From positions 1 to 34,995 of the forward strand of contig JADFLG010000014.1 in assembly GCA_022564545.1 (NCBI GenBank): DNA of 34,995 nt, read 5' to 3'. Positions 7,605-15,934 of this stretch are shown in pieces. A model generated the notes under the pieces. It ran no database searches. It saw only the letters and a list, made by a program, of their open reading frames with translations, and had not been told where the DNA came from. The position numbers were made by a program, and so were the translations under genes. Source of the stretch: Chloroflexota bacterium. Lineage in GTDB: Bacteria > Chloroflexota > Dehalococcoidia > Lucifugimonadales > Lucifugimonadaceae. The stretch's first letter is position 1; each line of letters opens with the position of its first letter.

Positions 7605-9194
7605 TCACTCGTCGTGTGACCTGATCACGCGACCGGGCCTTTTACCGGTTGTCTTTCCGTCGCTGACGACGGGAGTGCCGTTCACCAGGACCTGTTCTAT
7701 ACCTTCTGAATACTCGTGGGGACGTTCGAACGTGGCCGTGTCCCGCACATCGGAAGGATCGAACACGACAACGTCTGCGAAATAGCCCGGCACCAGTCTT
7801 CCCCTGCGTGTAAGGCTCAGCCGCCCGGCCGGTAGTGTCGTCATCTTGCGAATGGCCTCTTCGAGCGAGACCAGTCCCGTTTCGCGAACCCTCGCAAGGA
7901 ATCTTGGAAATGTCCCGTAGCTGCGGGGATGCGGCTTGCCGGCGCTCAATGGACCGGTCGCCCGCAACGAGCTTCCATCTGAAGCGATGGCAACCGAGGG
8001 TGCAGCGCTGATCCGGTCTACGTCTTCCTGGACCATCCCAGTGATAACAAGCTGGGCATCGAATTTTTCGTAAAGTCTCGCAAGCGCCTCTGCCTCACCA
8101 CATCCCATATCGCTGGCAACGTCAGTAAGGCGTTTCCCCTCCAGGGTCGCATCCGGCGCATAGTTCGCGATCGCGACCTGGGCGGGACCCGTGAACTTCG
8201 CAAACGATTTTTCCAGATCGGCCACTATTTGCGCGCGGAGGTCGGCGTCCTGCAGTCTCTTCAACGCCTCATCTCGGCCACCCTCCAAAGCCCAGCGGGG
8301 GAACACGTTGCCGCTCATTGGCCCACTGGCCGACACATACGGATAAACGTCCGCCGCCGCGTCGATTCCATCGGCCTTCGCTTCCTCGATCATTTCGAGA
8401 AGTTTGCCCGAGCGACCGCGCATCGGGCCATTCGCCTTGAGGTGTGACACCTGAACCGATGCCCCCGTCCTGCGACCGGCTTCCAGCGCCTCCATCGTTG
8501 CGACGAAAAGACCGGGGCCCTCGGTTGACGAATCGCGCATGTGAGTCGAATAAAGCTTGCCCCGGTCGGCGGCGATCTGGACCAGGTCGAACACTTCCCC
8601 CGCAAGCGAGTAAAAGCCTGGTGCCATCGAAAGGCCTGATGAAAACCCCAGGGCACCGGCGTCAAGGCCCTCCGCAACGAGCGTTTGCATTTGCCTGAGT
8701 TCACCGGGACCGGGGGCACGTGTGTCCATGCCCATGACGGCCCTTCTTACGGTGCCGTGCCCTACCTGCGTTGCAATGTTCAGCGTCGAGCCGTTTTTGG
8801 CTAACGCGTCCAGGAAACCGTCGAAGCCGGTCCAATCTGGTGCCCACTCGGTGTCGTACCAGGCCTTGCGCGTTTCTAAGTCGGAACCCGAGTCTCCGAT
8901 CAGCGGGGCGCAAAAACTGATGCCGCAGTTGCCCACATACTCAAAGGTCACGCCCTGGGTAATCTTGCTGTCTGCGTCGGGGTCTACAAAGAACGAAAAA
9001 TCTGCATGGCTGTGCAGGTCGATAAAGCCGGGAGCAACGACCTTGCCGGTGGCGTCGATCGTTCGACGCGCTTCCCCTTCTATCGGCTTGCCAATGGCAA
9101 CTATCGCGTCGCCGGCAATCGCCATGTCTGCCGGGTAGCCCGGAGTTCCGCTCCCGTCGATCAACATGCCACCACGGATCACGACATCGAACAA
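7605..9194 (-). CDS. N-acyl-D-amino-acid deacylase (D-aminoacylase family)
   Basis: Zinc amidohydrolase of 529 residues that removes the acyl group from N-acyl-D-amino acids or D-residue dipeptides. Sites expected from D-aminoacylase are present: GFIDLHSHADF (His61, His63), VGNCG (Cys90, bridging ligand), YSTHMRD (His218), QVSHLK (His251) and the catalytic aspartate in IASDGSS (Asp406). The C terminus has the usual PGYFADVVVFDP amidohydrolase strand. No signal peptide, so cytoplasmic. The TTG start directly follows the oppF stop codon (TAATTG), with GGGAG about 8 nt upstream, so it is the last gene of the transporter operon. The context suggests it deacylates or cleaves compounds delivered by that transporter. 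Confidence 0.87.
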   Translation of the reverse strand: MFDVVIRGGMLIDGSGTPGYPADMAIAGDAIVAIGKPIEGEARRTIDATGKVVAPGFIDLHSHADFSFFVDPDADSKITQGVTFEYVGNCGISFCAPLIGDSGSDLETRKAWYDTEWAPDWTGFDGFLDALAKNGSTLNIATQVGHGTVRRAVMGMDTRAPGPGELRQMQTLVAEGLDAGALGFSSGLSMAPGFYSLAGEVFDLVQIAADRGKLYSTHMRDSSTEGPGLFVATMEALEAGRRTGASVQVSHLKANGPMRGRSGKLLEMIEEAKADGIDAAADVYPYVSASGPMSGNVFPRWALEGGRDEALKRLQDADLRAQIVADLEKSFAKFTGPAQVAIANYAPDATLEGKRLTDVASDMGCGEAEALARLYEKFDAQLVITGMVQEDVDRISAAPSVAIASDGSSLRATGPLSAGKPHPRSYGTFPRFLARVRETGLVSLEEAIRKMTTLPAGRLSLTRRGRLVPGYFADVVVFDPSDVRDTATFERPHEYSEGIEQVLVNGTPVVSDGKTTGKRPGRVIRSHDE

Positions 9195-10283
9195 TTATTT
9201 CTCTCCCGACGCTGGAGATCGTTCACGAGTGGAACGGTTGTACCAGTCGCCTCTTATGCAGGCGGCACGCTGGGTGCCCCGCACCAGGCGTAGTTCTGGA
9301 ACTTCATTACTGCACTCTTCGATGGCGATCGGACACCGGGTGCGGAACACGCATCCCGACGGCGGGTTCAGCGGGCTGGGGATATCACCCTCCAACACGA
9401 TGCGGCTGCGCTTGCGCTCCAGTTCCGGGTCGGCCGTTGGCACAGCCGATAGAAGCGCCTTTGTATAGGGATGTTGCGGACTGTTATACAGCTCGTCTAT
9501 CGACCCGGTTTCAACTATTTTTCCCAGATACATCACAGCTACGCGATCACTGATATTGCGTACCACCGAAAGGTCGTGAGCAATAAAGATATAGGCCAGC
9601 CCGAACTGCTCTTGCAAATCCTTGATCAGGTTGATCACCTGGGCCTGTATCGATACGTCGAGCGCGGAAACGGGCTCGTCGAGGACCATCAAGTCCGGTT
9701 TTGCGGCAAGTGCCCGAGCAACGCCGATCCGCTGCCGCTGGCCCCCGGAAAACTCGTGGGGATAACGTCCTGCCATCGTTGGGTTCAGGCCCACCAGGCG
9801 CAGTAGTTCCGCGACTCGTCGCCGGTATTCGCTCTTGGTCGAAGTCAAACCATGTATCTTCAGCGGCTCCCCTATCAGGTTTCCCGCCGACATACGGGGA
9901 TTCAGCGAACCGAAGGGGTCTTGAAACACCATTCCGATGCGGCGGCGCATTTGCCGCAGTTGCAGCCCACGCGACTGGGTGATGTCCTGTCCATCAATTA
10001 AAATCTCGCCCGCGGTCGCATCCTCCAGCTTGAGAATCGCCCTGCCGATCGTAGTCTTGCCCGACCCACTCTCTCCAACCAGCCCGAGCGTTTCTCCCCG
10101 ATACAGCGAAAGGTTTACGCCGTCCACCGCCTTTATTACGCCTACCTTGCGCTGAATGATGAAACCCTTTTTAACAGGGAAGTGGACCTTCAGGTCCCGC
10201 ACCTCCAGCAACGGCGATCTGCTGTCGCGGTCGAGCGAGTTGCCCTCGGTCTCGGGGTCGCTCCGCGTGGCTGCGACCGTCAA
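9195..10283 (-). CDS. Dipeptide/oligopeptide ABC transporter ATPase, OppF/DppF type
   Basis: ATPase subunit of 362 residues energising peptide import. Walker A is GESGSGKT at about residues 70-77, the signature is FSGGQRQR, Walker B plus D-loop is [12 protein letters not shown], and the H-loop is IAHDLS. The C-terminal oligopeptide-ABC extension contains the [14 protein letters not shown] cysteine segment typical of OppF/DppF. The frame is open far upstream, but that part overlaps oppD. I place the start at the TTG at 10283, which overlaps the oppD stop in a TTGA arrangement and has AGGAG 6 nt upstream. That implies translational coupling to oppD. Confidence 0.88.
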   Translation of the reverse strand: MTVAATRSDPETEGNSLDRDSRSPLLEVRDLKVHFPVKKGFIIQRKVGVIKAVDGVNLSLYRGETLGLVGESGSGKTTIGRAILKLEDATAGEILIDGQDITQSRGLQLRQMRRRIGMVFQDPFGSLNPRMSAGNLIGEPLKIHGLTSTKSEYRRRVAELLRLVGLNPTMAGRYPHEFSGGQRQRIGVARALAAKPDLMVLDEPVSALDVSIQAQVINLIKDLQEQFGLAYIFIAHDLSVVRNISDRVAVMYLGKIVETGSIDELYNSPQHPYTKALLSAVPTADPELERKRSRIVLEGDIPSPLNPPSGCVFRTRCPIAIEECSNEVPELRLVRGTQRAACIRGDWYNRSTRERSPASGEK

Positions 10284-11287
10284 ACGGTCACTCCTGGCAG
10301 ATTCCTGGCGACCCGCTCGTGCTCCCAGCACGCGCCGTAATGCAGATCGCCAACTTCGACCAGTTCCGGATCTTCTTCCTGGCACCGCTGGACGGCGTAG
10401 TCGCAACGGTCCACGAAGGCACAACCCGGGGGCAGGTCGGCCAGATTGGGTATCTCGCCCCTGATTGGTTCGAGCCTCGCATCCGCGTCCAGGTCCAGCG
10501 TCGGCACCGAATTCAACAGCCCGACGGTATACGGGTGTTTCGGGTCCTTGTACACGCTGTCCAGGCTTCCGGTTTCACGGATCCTTCCCGCATACATCAC
10601 GTTCACCGTATCGGCGTAGCGGGCAACAACACCCAGGTTGTGGGTGATTATTATCACGGCAGTCCCAATCCTGTCCGTAAGGTCCTTGATGATCTCCAGT
10701 ATTTGCGCCTGAATCGTGACGTCGAGCGCGCTGGTGGCCTCGTCGGCTATCAGGAGCGTTGGCTCGCAACTGAGCGCCATTGCGATCATCACCCGCTGGC
10801 GCTGGCCCCCGGAAATCTGGTGCGGGAAGGAATTGAGCCTGGTTTCGGGATCGGGCATTCCGACCAGCTGCAGCAGTTCCGTCGACTTTCTAAGCGCCTG
10901 GTTTTTTGTCATTCCCAGGTGGAGTTCAAGTGGCTCACGCAGTTGCCTGCCGATGGTGAGCACCGGATTGAGCGAGGTCATCGGCTCCTGAAATATCATG
11001 CCGATATCGCGCCCTCGTACGTTGCGCACTTCCTGTTCCGACATGGTGAGCAGGTCCTGACCACGAAATATGATTTTGCCAGCCACAATTCGGCCTGGAG
11101 GGGACGGAACAAGACGCATTATCGACAGTGCTGTGACGCTCTTGCCACATCCGCTCTCGCCAACCAGCCCCAGTGTCTCGCCTTCATGCAGAACAAAAGA
11201 GACGTTGTCGACGGCCTTGATCACGCCCAGGCGGGTGCGGAAATGGGTAGAGAGATTTTTCACGTCCAGCAGTGTCTCAGCGGTCAT
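10280..11287 (-). CDS. Dipeptide/oligopeptide ABC transporter ATPase, OppD/DppD type
   Basis: Partner ATPase of 335 residues. Walker A is GESGCGKS (43-50), the Q-loop lies in [12 protein letters not shown], the signature is SGGQRQR (from about 159) and Walker B is LLIADE (178-183). The following ATSALD has Ala where most family members have Pro-Thr; this is not expected to abolish activity. The C terminus holds the oligo_HPY-type cluster [14 protein letters not shown], cysteines that bind an iron-sulphur cluster in some Dpp/Opp ATPases. ATG start. A small lipoprotein gene lies 85 bp upstream and oppF overlaps its end. Confidence 0.9.
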   Translation of the reverse strand: MTAETLLDVKNLSTHFRTRLGVIKAVDNVSFVLHEGETLGLVGESGCGKSVTALSIMRLVPSPPGRIVAGKIIFRGQDLLTMSEQEVRNVRGRDIGMIFQEPMTSLNPVLTIGRQLREPLELHLGMTKNQALRKSTELLQLVGMPDPETRLNSFPHQISGGQRQRVMIAMALSCEPTLLIADEATSALDVTIQAQILEIIKDLTDRIGTAVIIITHNLGVVARYADTVNVMYAGRIRETGSLDSVYKDPKHPYTVGLLNSVPTLDLDADARLEPIRGEIPNLADLPPGCAFVDRCDYAVQRCQEEDPELVEVGDLHYGACWEHERVARNLPGVTV

Positions 11288-11372
11288 CTACTCGCTCCGA
11301 GAATGTTCAGGACGAACCAGATAGTTGCCATATATGACCGGCTCATTTCCGGCCTCATTGAAACTCGGGTAC

Positions 11373-11969
11373 TCAAAAGCCGATTACCACTCTGCAATCT
11401 TTGAGTGTCAGCACTCTATTTTCGGAATCCCAGGTATCAATCGTTCCGACTACCGAGTTGGTACCGTCCGGCGTGAACCTGCGAAGTTCAGCTTCGGTGA
11501 TGATCTCGAAAATACATGTGACCCGCCCAAGCCCTGCCTTGAAGCTAACGTAAGAATCGCCCGCTGCGTCGTTGCCAGCTTCCAGAACATCTCCCTGCAC
11601 CACGAACTGTTTGCCGATTTTCTGATTCGCCGTCTCGGGCGTTTTCCGGAACTCACGCTCAAGGTCTCTTGCACTTGATCGCGGGTACTCATCGAAAGAC
11701 AGTTCGTCTACGAGCCTGCCCGTTACTTCTTCGTCAATTGTCCTGTTGGGCGGCGTGGGCGTCGGGCTCGCCGCTACTTCGTTCGCTGCCGAAGGTGTTG
11801 GAGTCGCCGTCGTCGCCACAAGGGGGGCTCCCATTACGGGTTCAGCTTCACCCGGAGTGAGTTCGATAAAAACCGGCCCGGTACCGGCAGGACTATCGTC
11901 TGACCCTCCGCAACCGGAAAAGCCTGCTGCGAGAACAATCAACAATATTGACGCTATCACTCGGTACAT
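11373..11969 (-). CDS. Small lipoprotein with OB-fold (tRNA_anti-like) domain
   Basis: 198-residue predicted lipoprotein. A hydrophobic signal (residues 4-16) ends in the lipobox GFSGC with Cys20. A Ser/Thr/Pro/Ala-rich linker of about 70 residues containing two TPTP motifs follows. The C-terminal 90 residues read as a compact domain (GKQFVVQGDV, VTCIFE, VVGTIDTWD, LTLKDCRVV) resembling the tRNA_anti-like OB-fold family of exported proteins, which is not evidence of RNA binding. It sits between oppC and oppD, an unusual place for a lipoprotein that is not the binding protein, with 75 and 85 bp gaps. It may be an accessory part of the transporter or an unrelated insertion. Function unknown. 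Confidence 0.75.
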   Translation of the reverse strand: MYRVIASILLIVLAAGFSGCGGSDDSPAGTGPVFIELTPGEAEPVMGAPLVATTATPTPSAANEVAASPTPTPPNRTIDEEVTGRLVDELSFDEYPRSSARDLEREFRKTPETANQKIGKQFVVQGDVLEAGNDAAGDSYVSFKAGLGRVTCIFEIITEAELRRFTPDGTNSVVGTIDTWDSENRVLTLKDCRVVIGF

Positions 11970-12044
11970 ATGCGACTTACCTGACGGGAGGAGATCGTCT
12001 CTTGATTTTTCAATAAATAATACCCGCGTCGAGATTTTCGACCC

Positions 12045-12974
12045 CTACTCTTCTCCGCGCAGTCGAGGGTCCAGCACATCGCGAAGTCCGTCCCCAACCA
12101 GGTTTGCCGCGAATACCGTCAGCGCAAGAAATATGCCGGGGAAGAATGCTATCCAGAAAGCCGTCCTTATGAATGCGCGCCCCGAAGAGATGATATTGCC
12201 CCAACTCGGGATAAATTCGGGTGTGCCGACTCCCAGGAATCCCAGTGCAGCCTCCGTAAGAATTGCGCCACCGAAGAATATAGATGCCTGGATGATCACG
12301 GGCGCCAGCGTATTGGGCATTATGTGGAAAAAAAGAATGCGCTTGGTACTGGCCCCAGACGCGCGCGCAGCGTCAACGTAGGTCCGCTCCCGCAGGCTTA
12401 GTACCACTGCTCTGACCACTCGGGTCATAACGGGAGTATCGACGATCGCGATGATCATAATGACATTGGTGAGGCTGCTGCCCAGGGCTGCCACAAGGGC
12501 CAGTGCGAGTATCAAAGTTGGGAACGACATCATGCCGTCCATAAAACGCATGACTATATTGTCGGCAACGCGGTTATAGCCGACGACAACACCCAGTGTG
12601 ACGCCAATAACGGTGACAATAATGGCCACACCGCCACCAACGTACAACGATGTTTTTGTACCGTGAACAGTGCGCGAGTACACGTCTCGACCAAGCGTGT
12701 CTGTACCAAACCAGTGCTCGGCAGATGGTGCGTTGACCCGATCGATCAACGCAAGTTCCGTAGGATCGTAGCGCGCAACCAAGGTCGCCGTGGGAAGTAT
12801 GGTCAGTATGGAGATCACGACCATGAACGCGATGATCGTCAATCCGAACAGCAGGTTCGGATTCGAAAGCATGGTGCTCCAGCCGGTAGCTACCAATTTA
12901 CGAAGGCGAACACCGAGAGGAGGATCTTCGTAAATATCCACCGCCGCAATGGTCCCTTCGGTACCGGATATCAA
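12045..12974 (-). CDS. Dipeptide/oligopeptide ABC permease, OppC/DppC type
   Basis: Inner-membrane permease of 309 residues. The N terminus (about residues 15-36) has the OppC_N pattern before the first helix. A periplasmic segment with HWFGTDTLGRDVYSR precedes the five-helix binding-protein-dependent permease core. The EAA loop that contacts the ATPase reads EAALGFLGVG, and the C terminus LVGDGLRDVLDPRLR is a family hallmark. The start is a TTG directly after the oppB stop (TAATTG), with GAGG about 6 nt upstream, so translation is likely coupled. Confidence 0.9.
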   Translation of the reverse strand: MISGTEGTIAAVDIYEDPPLGVRLRKLVATGWSTMLSNPNLLFGLTIIAFMVVISILTILPTATLVARYDPTELALIDRVNAPSAEHWFGTDTLGRDVYSRTVHGTKTSLYVGGGVAIIVTVIGVTLGVVVGYNRVADNIVMRFMDGMMSFPTLILALALVAALGSSLTNVIMIIAIVDTPVMTRVVRAVVLSLRERTYVDAARASGASTKRILFFHIMPNTLAPVIIQASIFFGGAILTEAALGFLGVGTPEFIPSWGNIISSGRAFIRTAFWIAFFPGIFLALTVFAANLVGDGLRDVLDPRLRGEE

Positions 12975-13916
12975 TTAGAGCCTCACCCTCGGATCGAAAA
13001 ACACGTATGCCAGATCGACCATTAAATTAATAAACACGTAAAGGGACGCGAGCAACATAAGCATTGACTGGACCACAGGGAAGTCACGATTTTTGACCGT
13101 CTCAGCGACCAGTCTCCCAAGACCTGGGATGGTAAATACCGTTTCGGTGACCACCACGCCGGTAATCAACCCACCGGCCAGGGCGCCAATTACAGTGATT
13201 ATGGGGATGGCGCCGGCGCGTAGCGCATGCCTGAACAACACCGCCCTGTTCGCCAGTCCTTTGGCCCTGGCCGTCCGGATATAGTCTTCTCTGAGAACCT
13301 CAAGAATTGAGGCACGGGTCATGCGGATGATTATCGATGAACCGCTAATGGCCAGCAGTGATACAGGCAGCGTAATCGACCGTATCCAACCCGTGAAACT
13401 TTCTGCAGGCGACACATAACCGATTACCGGAAACCATCTCAAGTAAACGGCGAATGCCAGGATCATTATGAAACCCAGCCAGAACCCCGGTATGGAAATG
13501 CCCAGTGCCGCAAAGATCTGGATCACCCGGTCCCAGCGAGACCCGGCTTTCCACGCTGCGAAAACGCCCAGAGGGATGCCGATGAGCACCGCAAATAGTC
13601 CGCCAAGAACCGTCAGGCTTATCGTCGGTCCCACCCGGGTCCTGACAAGTTCTGCAACCGACTTGCCGGAATATATCGACCTTCCGAGATCTCCCCGCAA
13701 GGTACGGCCAACCCACTCAACGAACTGAGTGGCAATCGGCTTGTCCAGCCCCAGTTCTTTGCGGATTAGCTTCACGTCATCCGGACCGGCGTAGTCGCCT
13801 GCCATGATATTGGCGGCGTCTCCCGGTGCTATATGCACCAGTGAAAAGGTCAGGACTCCCACAAATATCAAGATGGGGATGACGGCCAGCACTCGCTTGA
13901 TGATGTACGCAGTCAA
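12975..13916 (-). CDS. Dipeptide/oligopeptide ABC permease, OppB/DppB type
   Basis: Inner-membrane permease of 313 residues. It begins with the typical first helix MTAYIIKRVLAVIPILIFVG and the periplasmic signature HIAPGDAANI, followed by the motif KELGLDKPI. The EAA-type loop region (around residues 200-260) includes VLREDYIRTARAKGL. The C terminus YVFFDPRVRL is diagnostic of OppB/DppB. The start is TTG with only a weak ribosome binding site. It pairs with oppC as the second half of the channel. A strong RNA hairpin lies between it and the upstream binding-protein gene. Confidence 0.9.
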   Translation of the reverse strand: MTAYIIKRVLAVIPILIFVGVLTFSLVHIAPGDAANIMAGDYAGPDDVKLIRKELGLDKPIATQFVEWVGRTLRGDLGRSIYSGKSVAELVRTRVGPTISLTVLGGLFAVLIGIPLGVFAAWKAGSRWDRVIQIFAALGISIPGFWLGFIMILAFAVYLRWFPVIGYVSPAESFTGWIRSITLPVSLLAISGSSIIIRMTRASILEVLREDYIRTARAKGLANRAVLFRHALRAGAIPIITVIGALAGGLITGVVVTETVFTIPGLGRLVAETVKNRDFPVVQSMLMLLASLYVFINLMVDLAYVFFDPRVRL

Positions 13917-14050
13917 CTAAAGGTCCAAATCATACTGAGTGAGCACATTGTCTAAATCTAACGCTCATCGCCATCACCGAATCACGCGTTTTAGTGAATA
14001 TCCGGCAGGCAGGCCTGCACAAAACCGTATGTAACGTACACCGCACACCG

Positions 14051-14084
14051 ATTTGCGGCGGGGCCCGTGAGCCCCGCCGCAAAT
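14051..14084 (-). promoter_or_regulatory. Intercistronic 14-bp hairpin after the binding-protein gene
   Basis: Arms 14051-14064 and 14071-14084 form a perfect 14-bp GC-rich stem around a 6-nt loop, 36 nt past the stop codon of the binding protein and 134 nt before oppB. No U-tract follows, so it is more likely an mRNA-stabilising or partial-attenuation element than a full terminator. Such hairpins commonly raise the binding protein above its permeases. Confidence 0.7.
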
Positions 14085-14120
14085 GCTATCAACTACTTAC
14101 CGGTCAGAGGTCAGAAGCGT

Positions 14121-15848
14121 TCAGTTCGACCGCCAGGCGTTGTAGACGTTGACCGGCATGCTGAATAGCGTTACCGATCCCTCGATGTTTGCACGAATAC
14201 CCATGGTCCCGAACGTGTCGCCGAAGGAAATGTACGGTATGTCTTCCCAGAAGACATTCTGCATTTCCTTGACTATGGCGAGCTGTTCAGATGCCGTGGT
14301 TGCACGCGCCAGTTTTTGCATTCCTGCAGTCATTCGACCCGACTCGTCCTGGTACTTGTTCCAGTACTTGTTCTTGGCCAGTGAACTGTTCAGCAGCGGG
14401 TTAGCGGCCCATGCCCCACCACCGGCAGTGTGGAAAACGTCCCAGAGCTCAGGCTTTTCACGCCAGTTCGTCTGGGTTGCCCAGTCGGTCTGCTTGAAGA
14501 TGACGTTGAAGCCCATTTCCTCAAGTGTCTGACGGGAAATCTCTGCCGGGCCAGCGAACCTCGGGCGGTCTCCGGCCTGGAGGACGATAATGTCGGTACC
14601 AACAAGACCCAGATCTTTAATGATCTGCTTGGCCGCCTCAAGTCCGCCGTTGTCACGGTAGTTGTAGATACCTTCCGAGCCATCGGCGAATCCACCCCAT
14701 TTGCCTGCGCACGCCATCATCGACGGGCAAGTCGTCCAGAAACGCTCGTCGCCGACAGCCGCTCGCAGCGCATCCTCGACCGGGTAGGCCATTGCGAATG
14801 CACGGCGAACCCTTACGTCGGTGAACGGACCTTCCACGTTGTCAATCCACGCGCCGTCACGTGTAGAGCTGTTGGTGGCAATCCGAATGTCCAGGTCAGG
14901 GTTCGCTCCCAGAGTGTCAACGATGTCGCCCGGGATACCGCGCGAAATCAAGTCAATCTGGCCAACCTCTAACGCAGCAATCTTCGCGTTCTCGTCCGGA
15001 ATTACCACGTAGTCGACGGTGTCGAAGAACGCATCCTTACGACCTGCCATGAACGATCCAGCGGAGTCGGCCGGACTGTAGGCCTCGTAACGCCGCACCA
15101 GCAGGTGGTCGCCGGGAACCCACTCGACAAACTCGTACGGTCCGGTCCCGATCATTACCTCCGCGCCCTCAGCAGCCGGGATGTTGTACATCTCTGGCGG
15201 CATGATGACCGGGGCGTACCCGCCAATGCGGGCCATGCCTTCGAGCACCAGCGCTGTCGGCTCAATCATATCGACGGTAAAAGTCAGCTCGCCGGTCGCG
15301 GTCACATCATCGATGAAACCGAAAATTATCGAGCCGTAGTTGTCACGCTCTGCCCAACGGGACCACGAGTTGACGGCATGCTCCGCCGTAAGCGGGACCC
15401 CGTTGTGGAATTTGATCCCATCGCGGAGCTTGAAACTCCACTGCAGACCATCGTTGCTCACCGTCCACGAGTCCATCAGCAACGGCGTCGCGATCAAGTC
15501 CCGATTGTACGCAAGCATGCGCTCCTGGACCGCGAACGATATCTCGTACGCCGTCGTGCCGGTCGTCCGATGGATATCCAGTGTTGTGATCGCCGCGCCA
15601 AGGGCTACTCTCAGCTCTCCGCCGAACCTTTCGTCAACCCGAGCGGGTGCCGCTGCATCGGATGGTGCCGCGGTGGCAACGACGATTTTTTCGACCTCAC
15701 GGGTGACTTCTACCTGGACTTCCCTTTCGACAATGACTGTCTCAATAACCGTCGTGACCGTATCGCTGCCACAGGCCACAGCGAATACGATCGTGAGCGG
15801 CAACGCGAGCAACGCGTAACGCCCAAACTTTCGTAAATAACGATTCAT
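14121..15848 (-). CDS. Peptide/substrate-binding lipoprotein (SBP_bac_5 family)
   Basis: Extracytoplasmic binding protein of 575 residues feeding the downstream Opp permease. The leader is basic (MNRYLRKFGRY) and hydrophobic, ending FAVAC with lipid-anchor Cys26. A Val/Glu-rich segment (VETVIVEREVQVEV) and an Ala/Pro linker form a stalk, as often seen in Chloroflexota binding proteins. The body shows SBP_bac_5 features: WSFKLRDGIKFHNG, GTGPYEFVEW and VRRAFAMAYP. The frame is open 92 codons further upstream, but the ATG at 15848 has AGGAGG 7 nt upstream and begins the signal peptide, so it is the start. It is first in a seven-gene minus-strand run and divergent from the acylase gene. Ligand unknown. 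Confidence 0.9.
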   Translation of the reverse strand: MNRYLRKFGRYALLALPLTIVFAVACGSDTVTTVIETVIVEREVQVEVTREVEKIVVATAAPSDAAAPARVDERFGGELRVALGAAITTLDIHRTTGTTAYEISFAVQERMLAYNRDLIATPLLMDSWTVSNDGLQWSFKLRDGIKFHNGVPLTAEHAVNSWSRWAERDNYGSIIFGFIDDVTATGELTFTVDMIEPTALVLEGMARIGGYAPVIMPPEMYNIPAAEGAEVMIGTGPYEFVEWVPGDHLLVRRYEAYSPADSAGSFMAGRKDAFFDTVDYVVIPDENAKIAALEVGQIDLISRGIPGDIVDTLGANPDLDIRIATNSSTRDGAWIDNVEGPFTDVRVRRAFAMAYPVEDALRAAVGDERFWTTCPSMMACAGKWGGFADGSEGIYNYRDNGGLEAAKQIIKDLGLVGTDIIVLQAGDRPRFAGPAEISRQTLEEMGFNVIFKQTDWATQTNWREKPELWDVFHTAGGGAWAANPLLNSSLAKNKYWNKYQDESGRMTAGMQKLARATTASEQLAIVKEMQNVFWEDIPYISFGDTFGTMGIRANIEGSVTLFSMPVNVYNAWRSN

Positions 15849-15893
15849 TTTCGATCCTCCTATTGCACTGATGCACGGTTCAGAGCACGGCAT

Positions 15894-15922
15894 ACCATAC
15901 TCTACGAATCGTAAATCAACAA
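15894..15922 (-). promoter_or_regulatory. Candidate sigma-70-type promoter of the transporter operon
   Basis: On the minus strand TTGTTG, 17 nt, TATGGT lies 45-75 nt upstream of the binding-protein ATG in the 86-bp divergent region. Spacing is ideal and the hexamers match 3 and 4 of 6 consensus positions. The same short region must serve the acylase operon in the other direction, so one regulator site could control both. Confidence 0.4.
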
Positions 15923-15934
15923 CAATGAGAACAT

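Noticed and set aside
9195-10424. oppF start at 10424 giving 409 residues
   Set aside because: The extra N-terminal part overlaps the conserved oppD C terminus and is Arg-rich; the TTG at 10283 has a good ribosome binding site and stop-start overlap.
10319-11404. 361-codon plus-strand frame opposite oppD
   Set aside because: Shadow frame; the minus strand has complete Walker A, signature and Walker B motifs.
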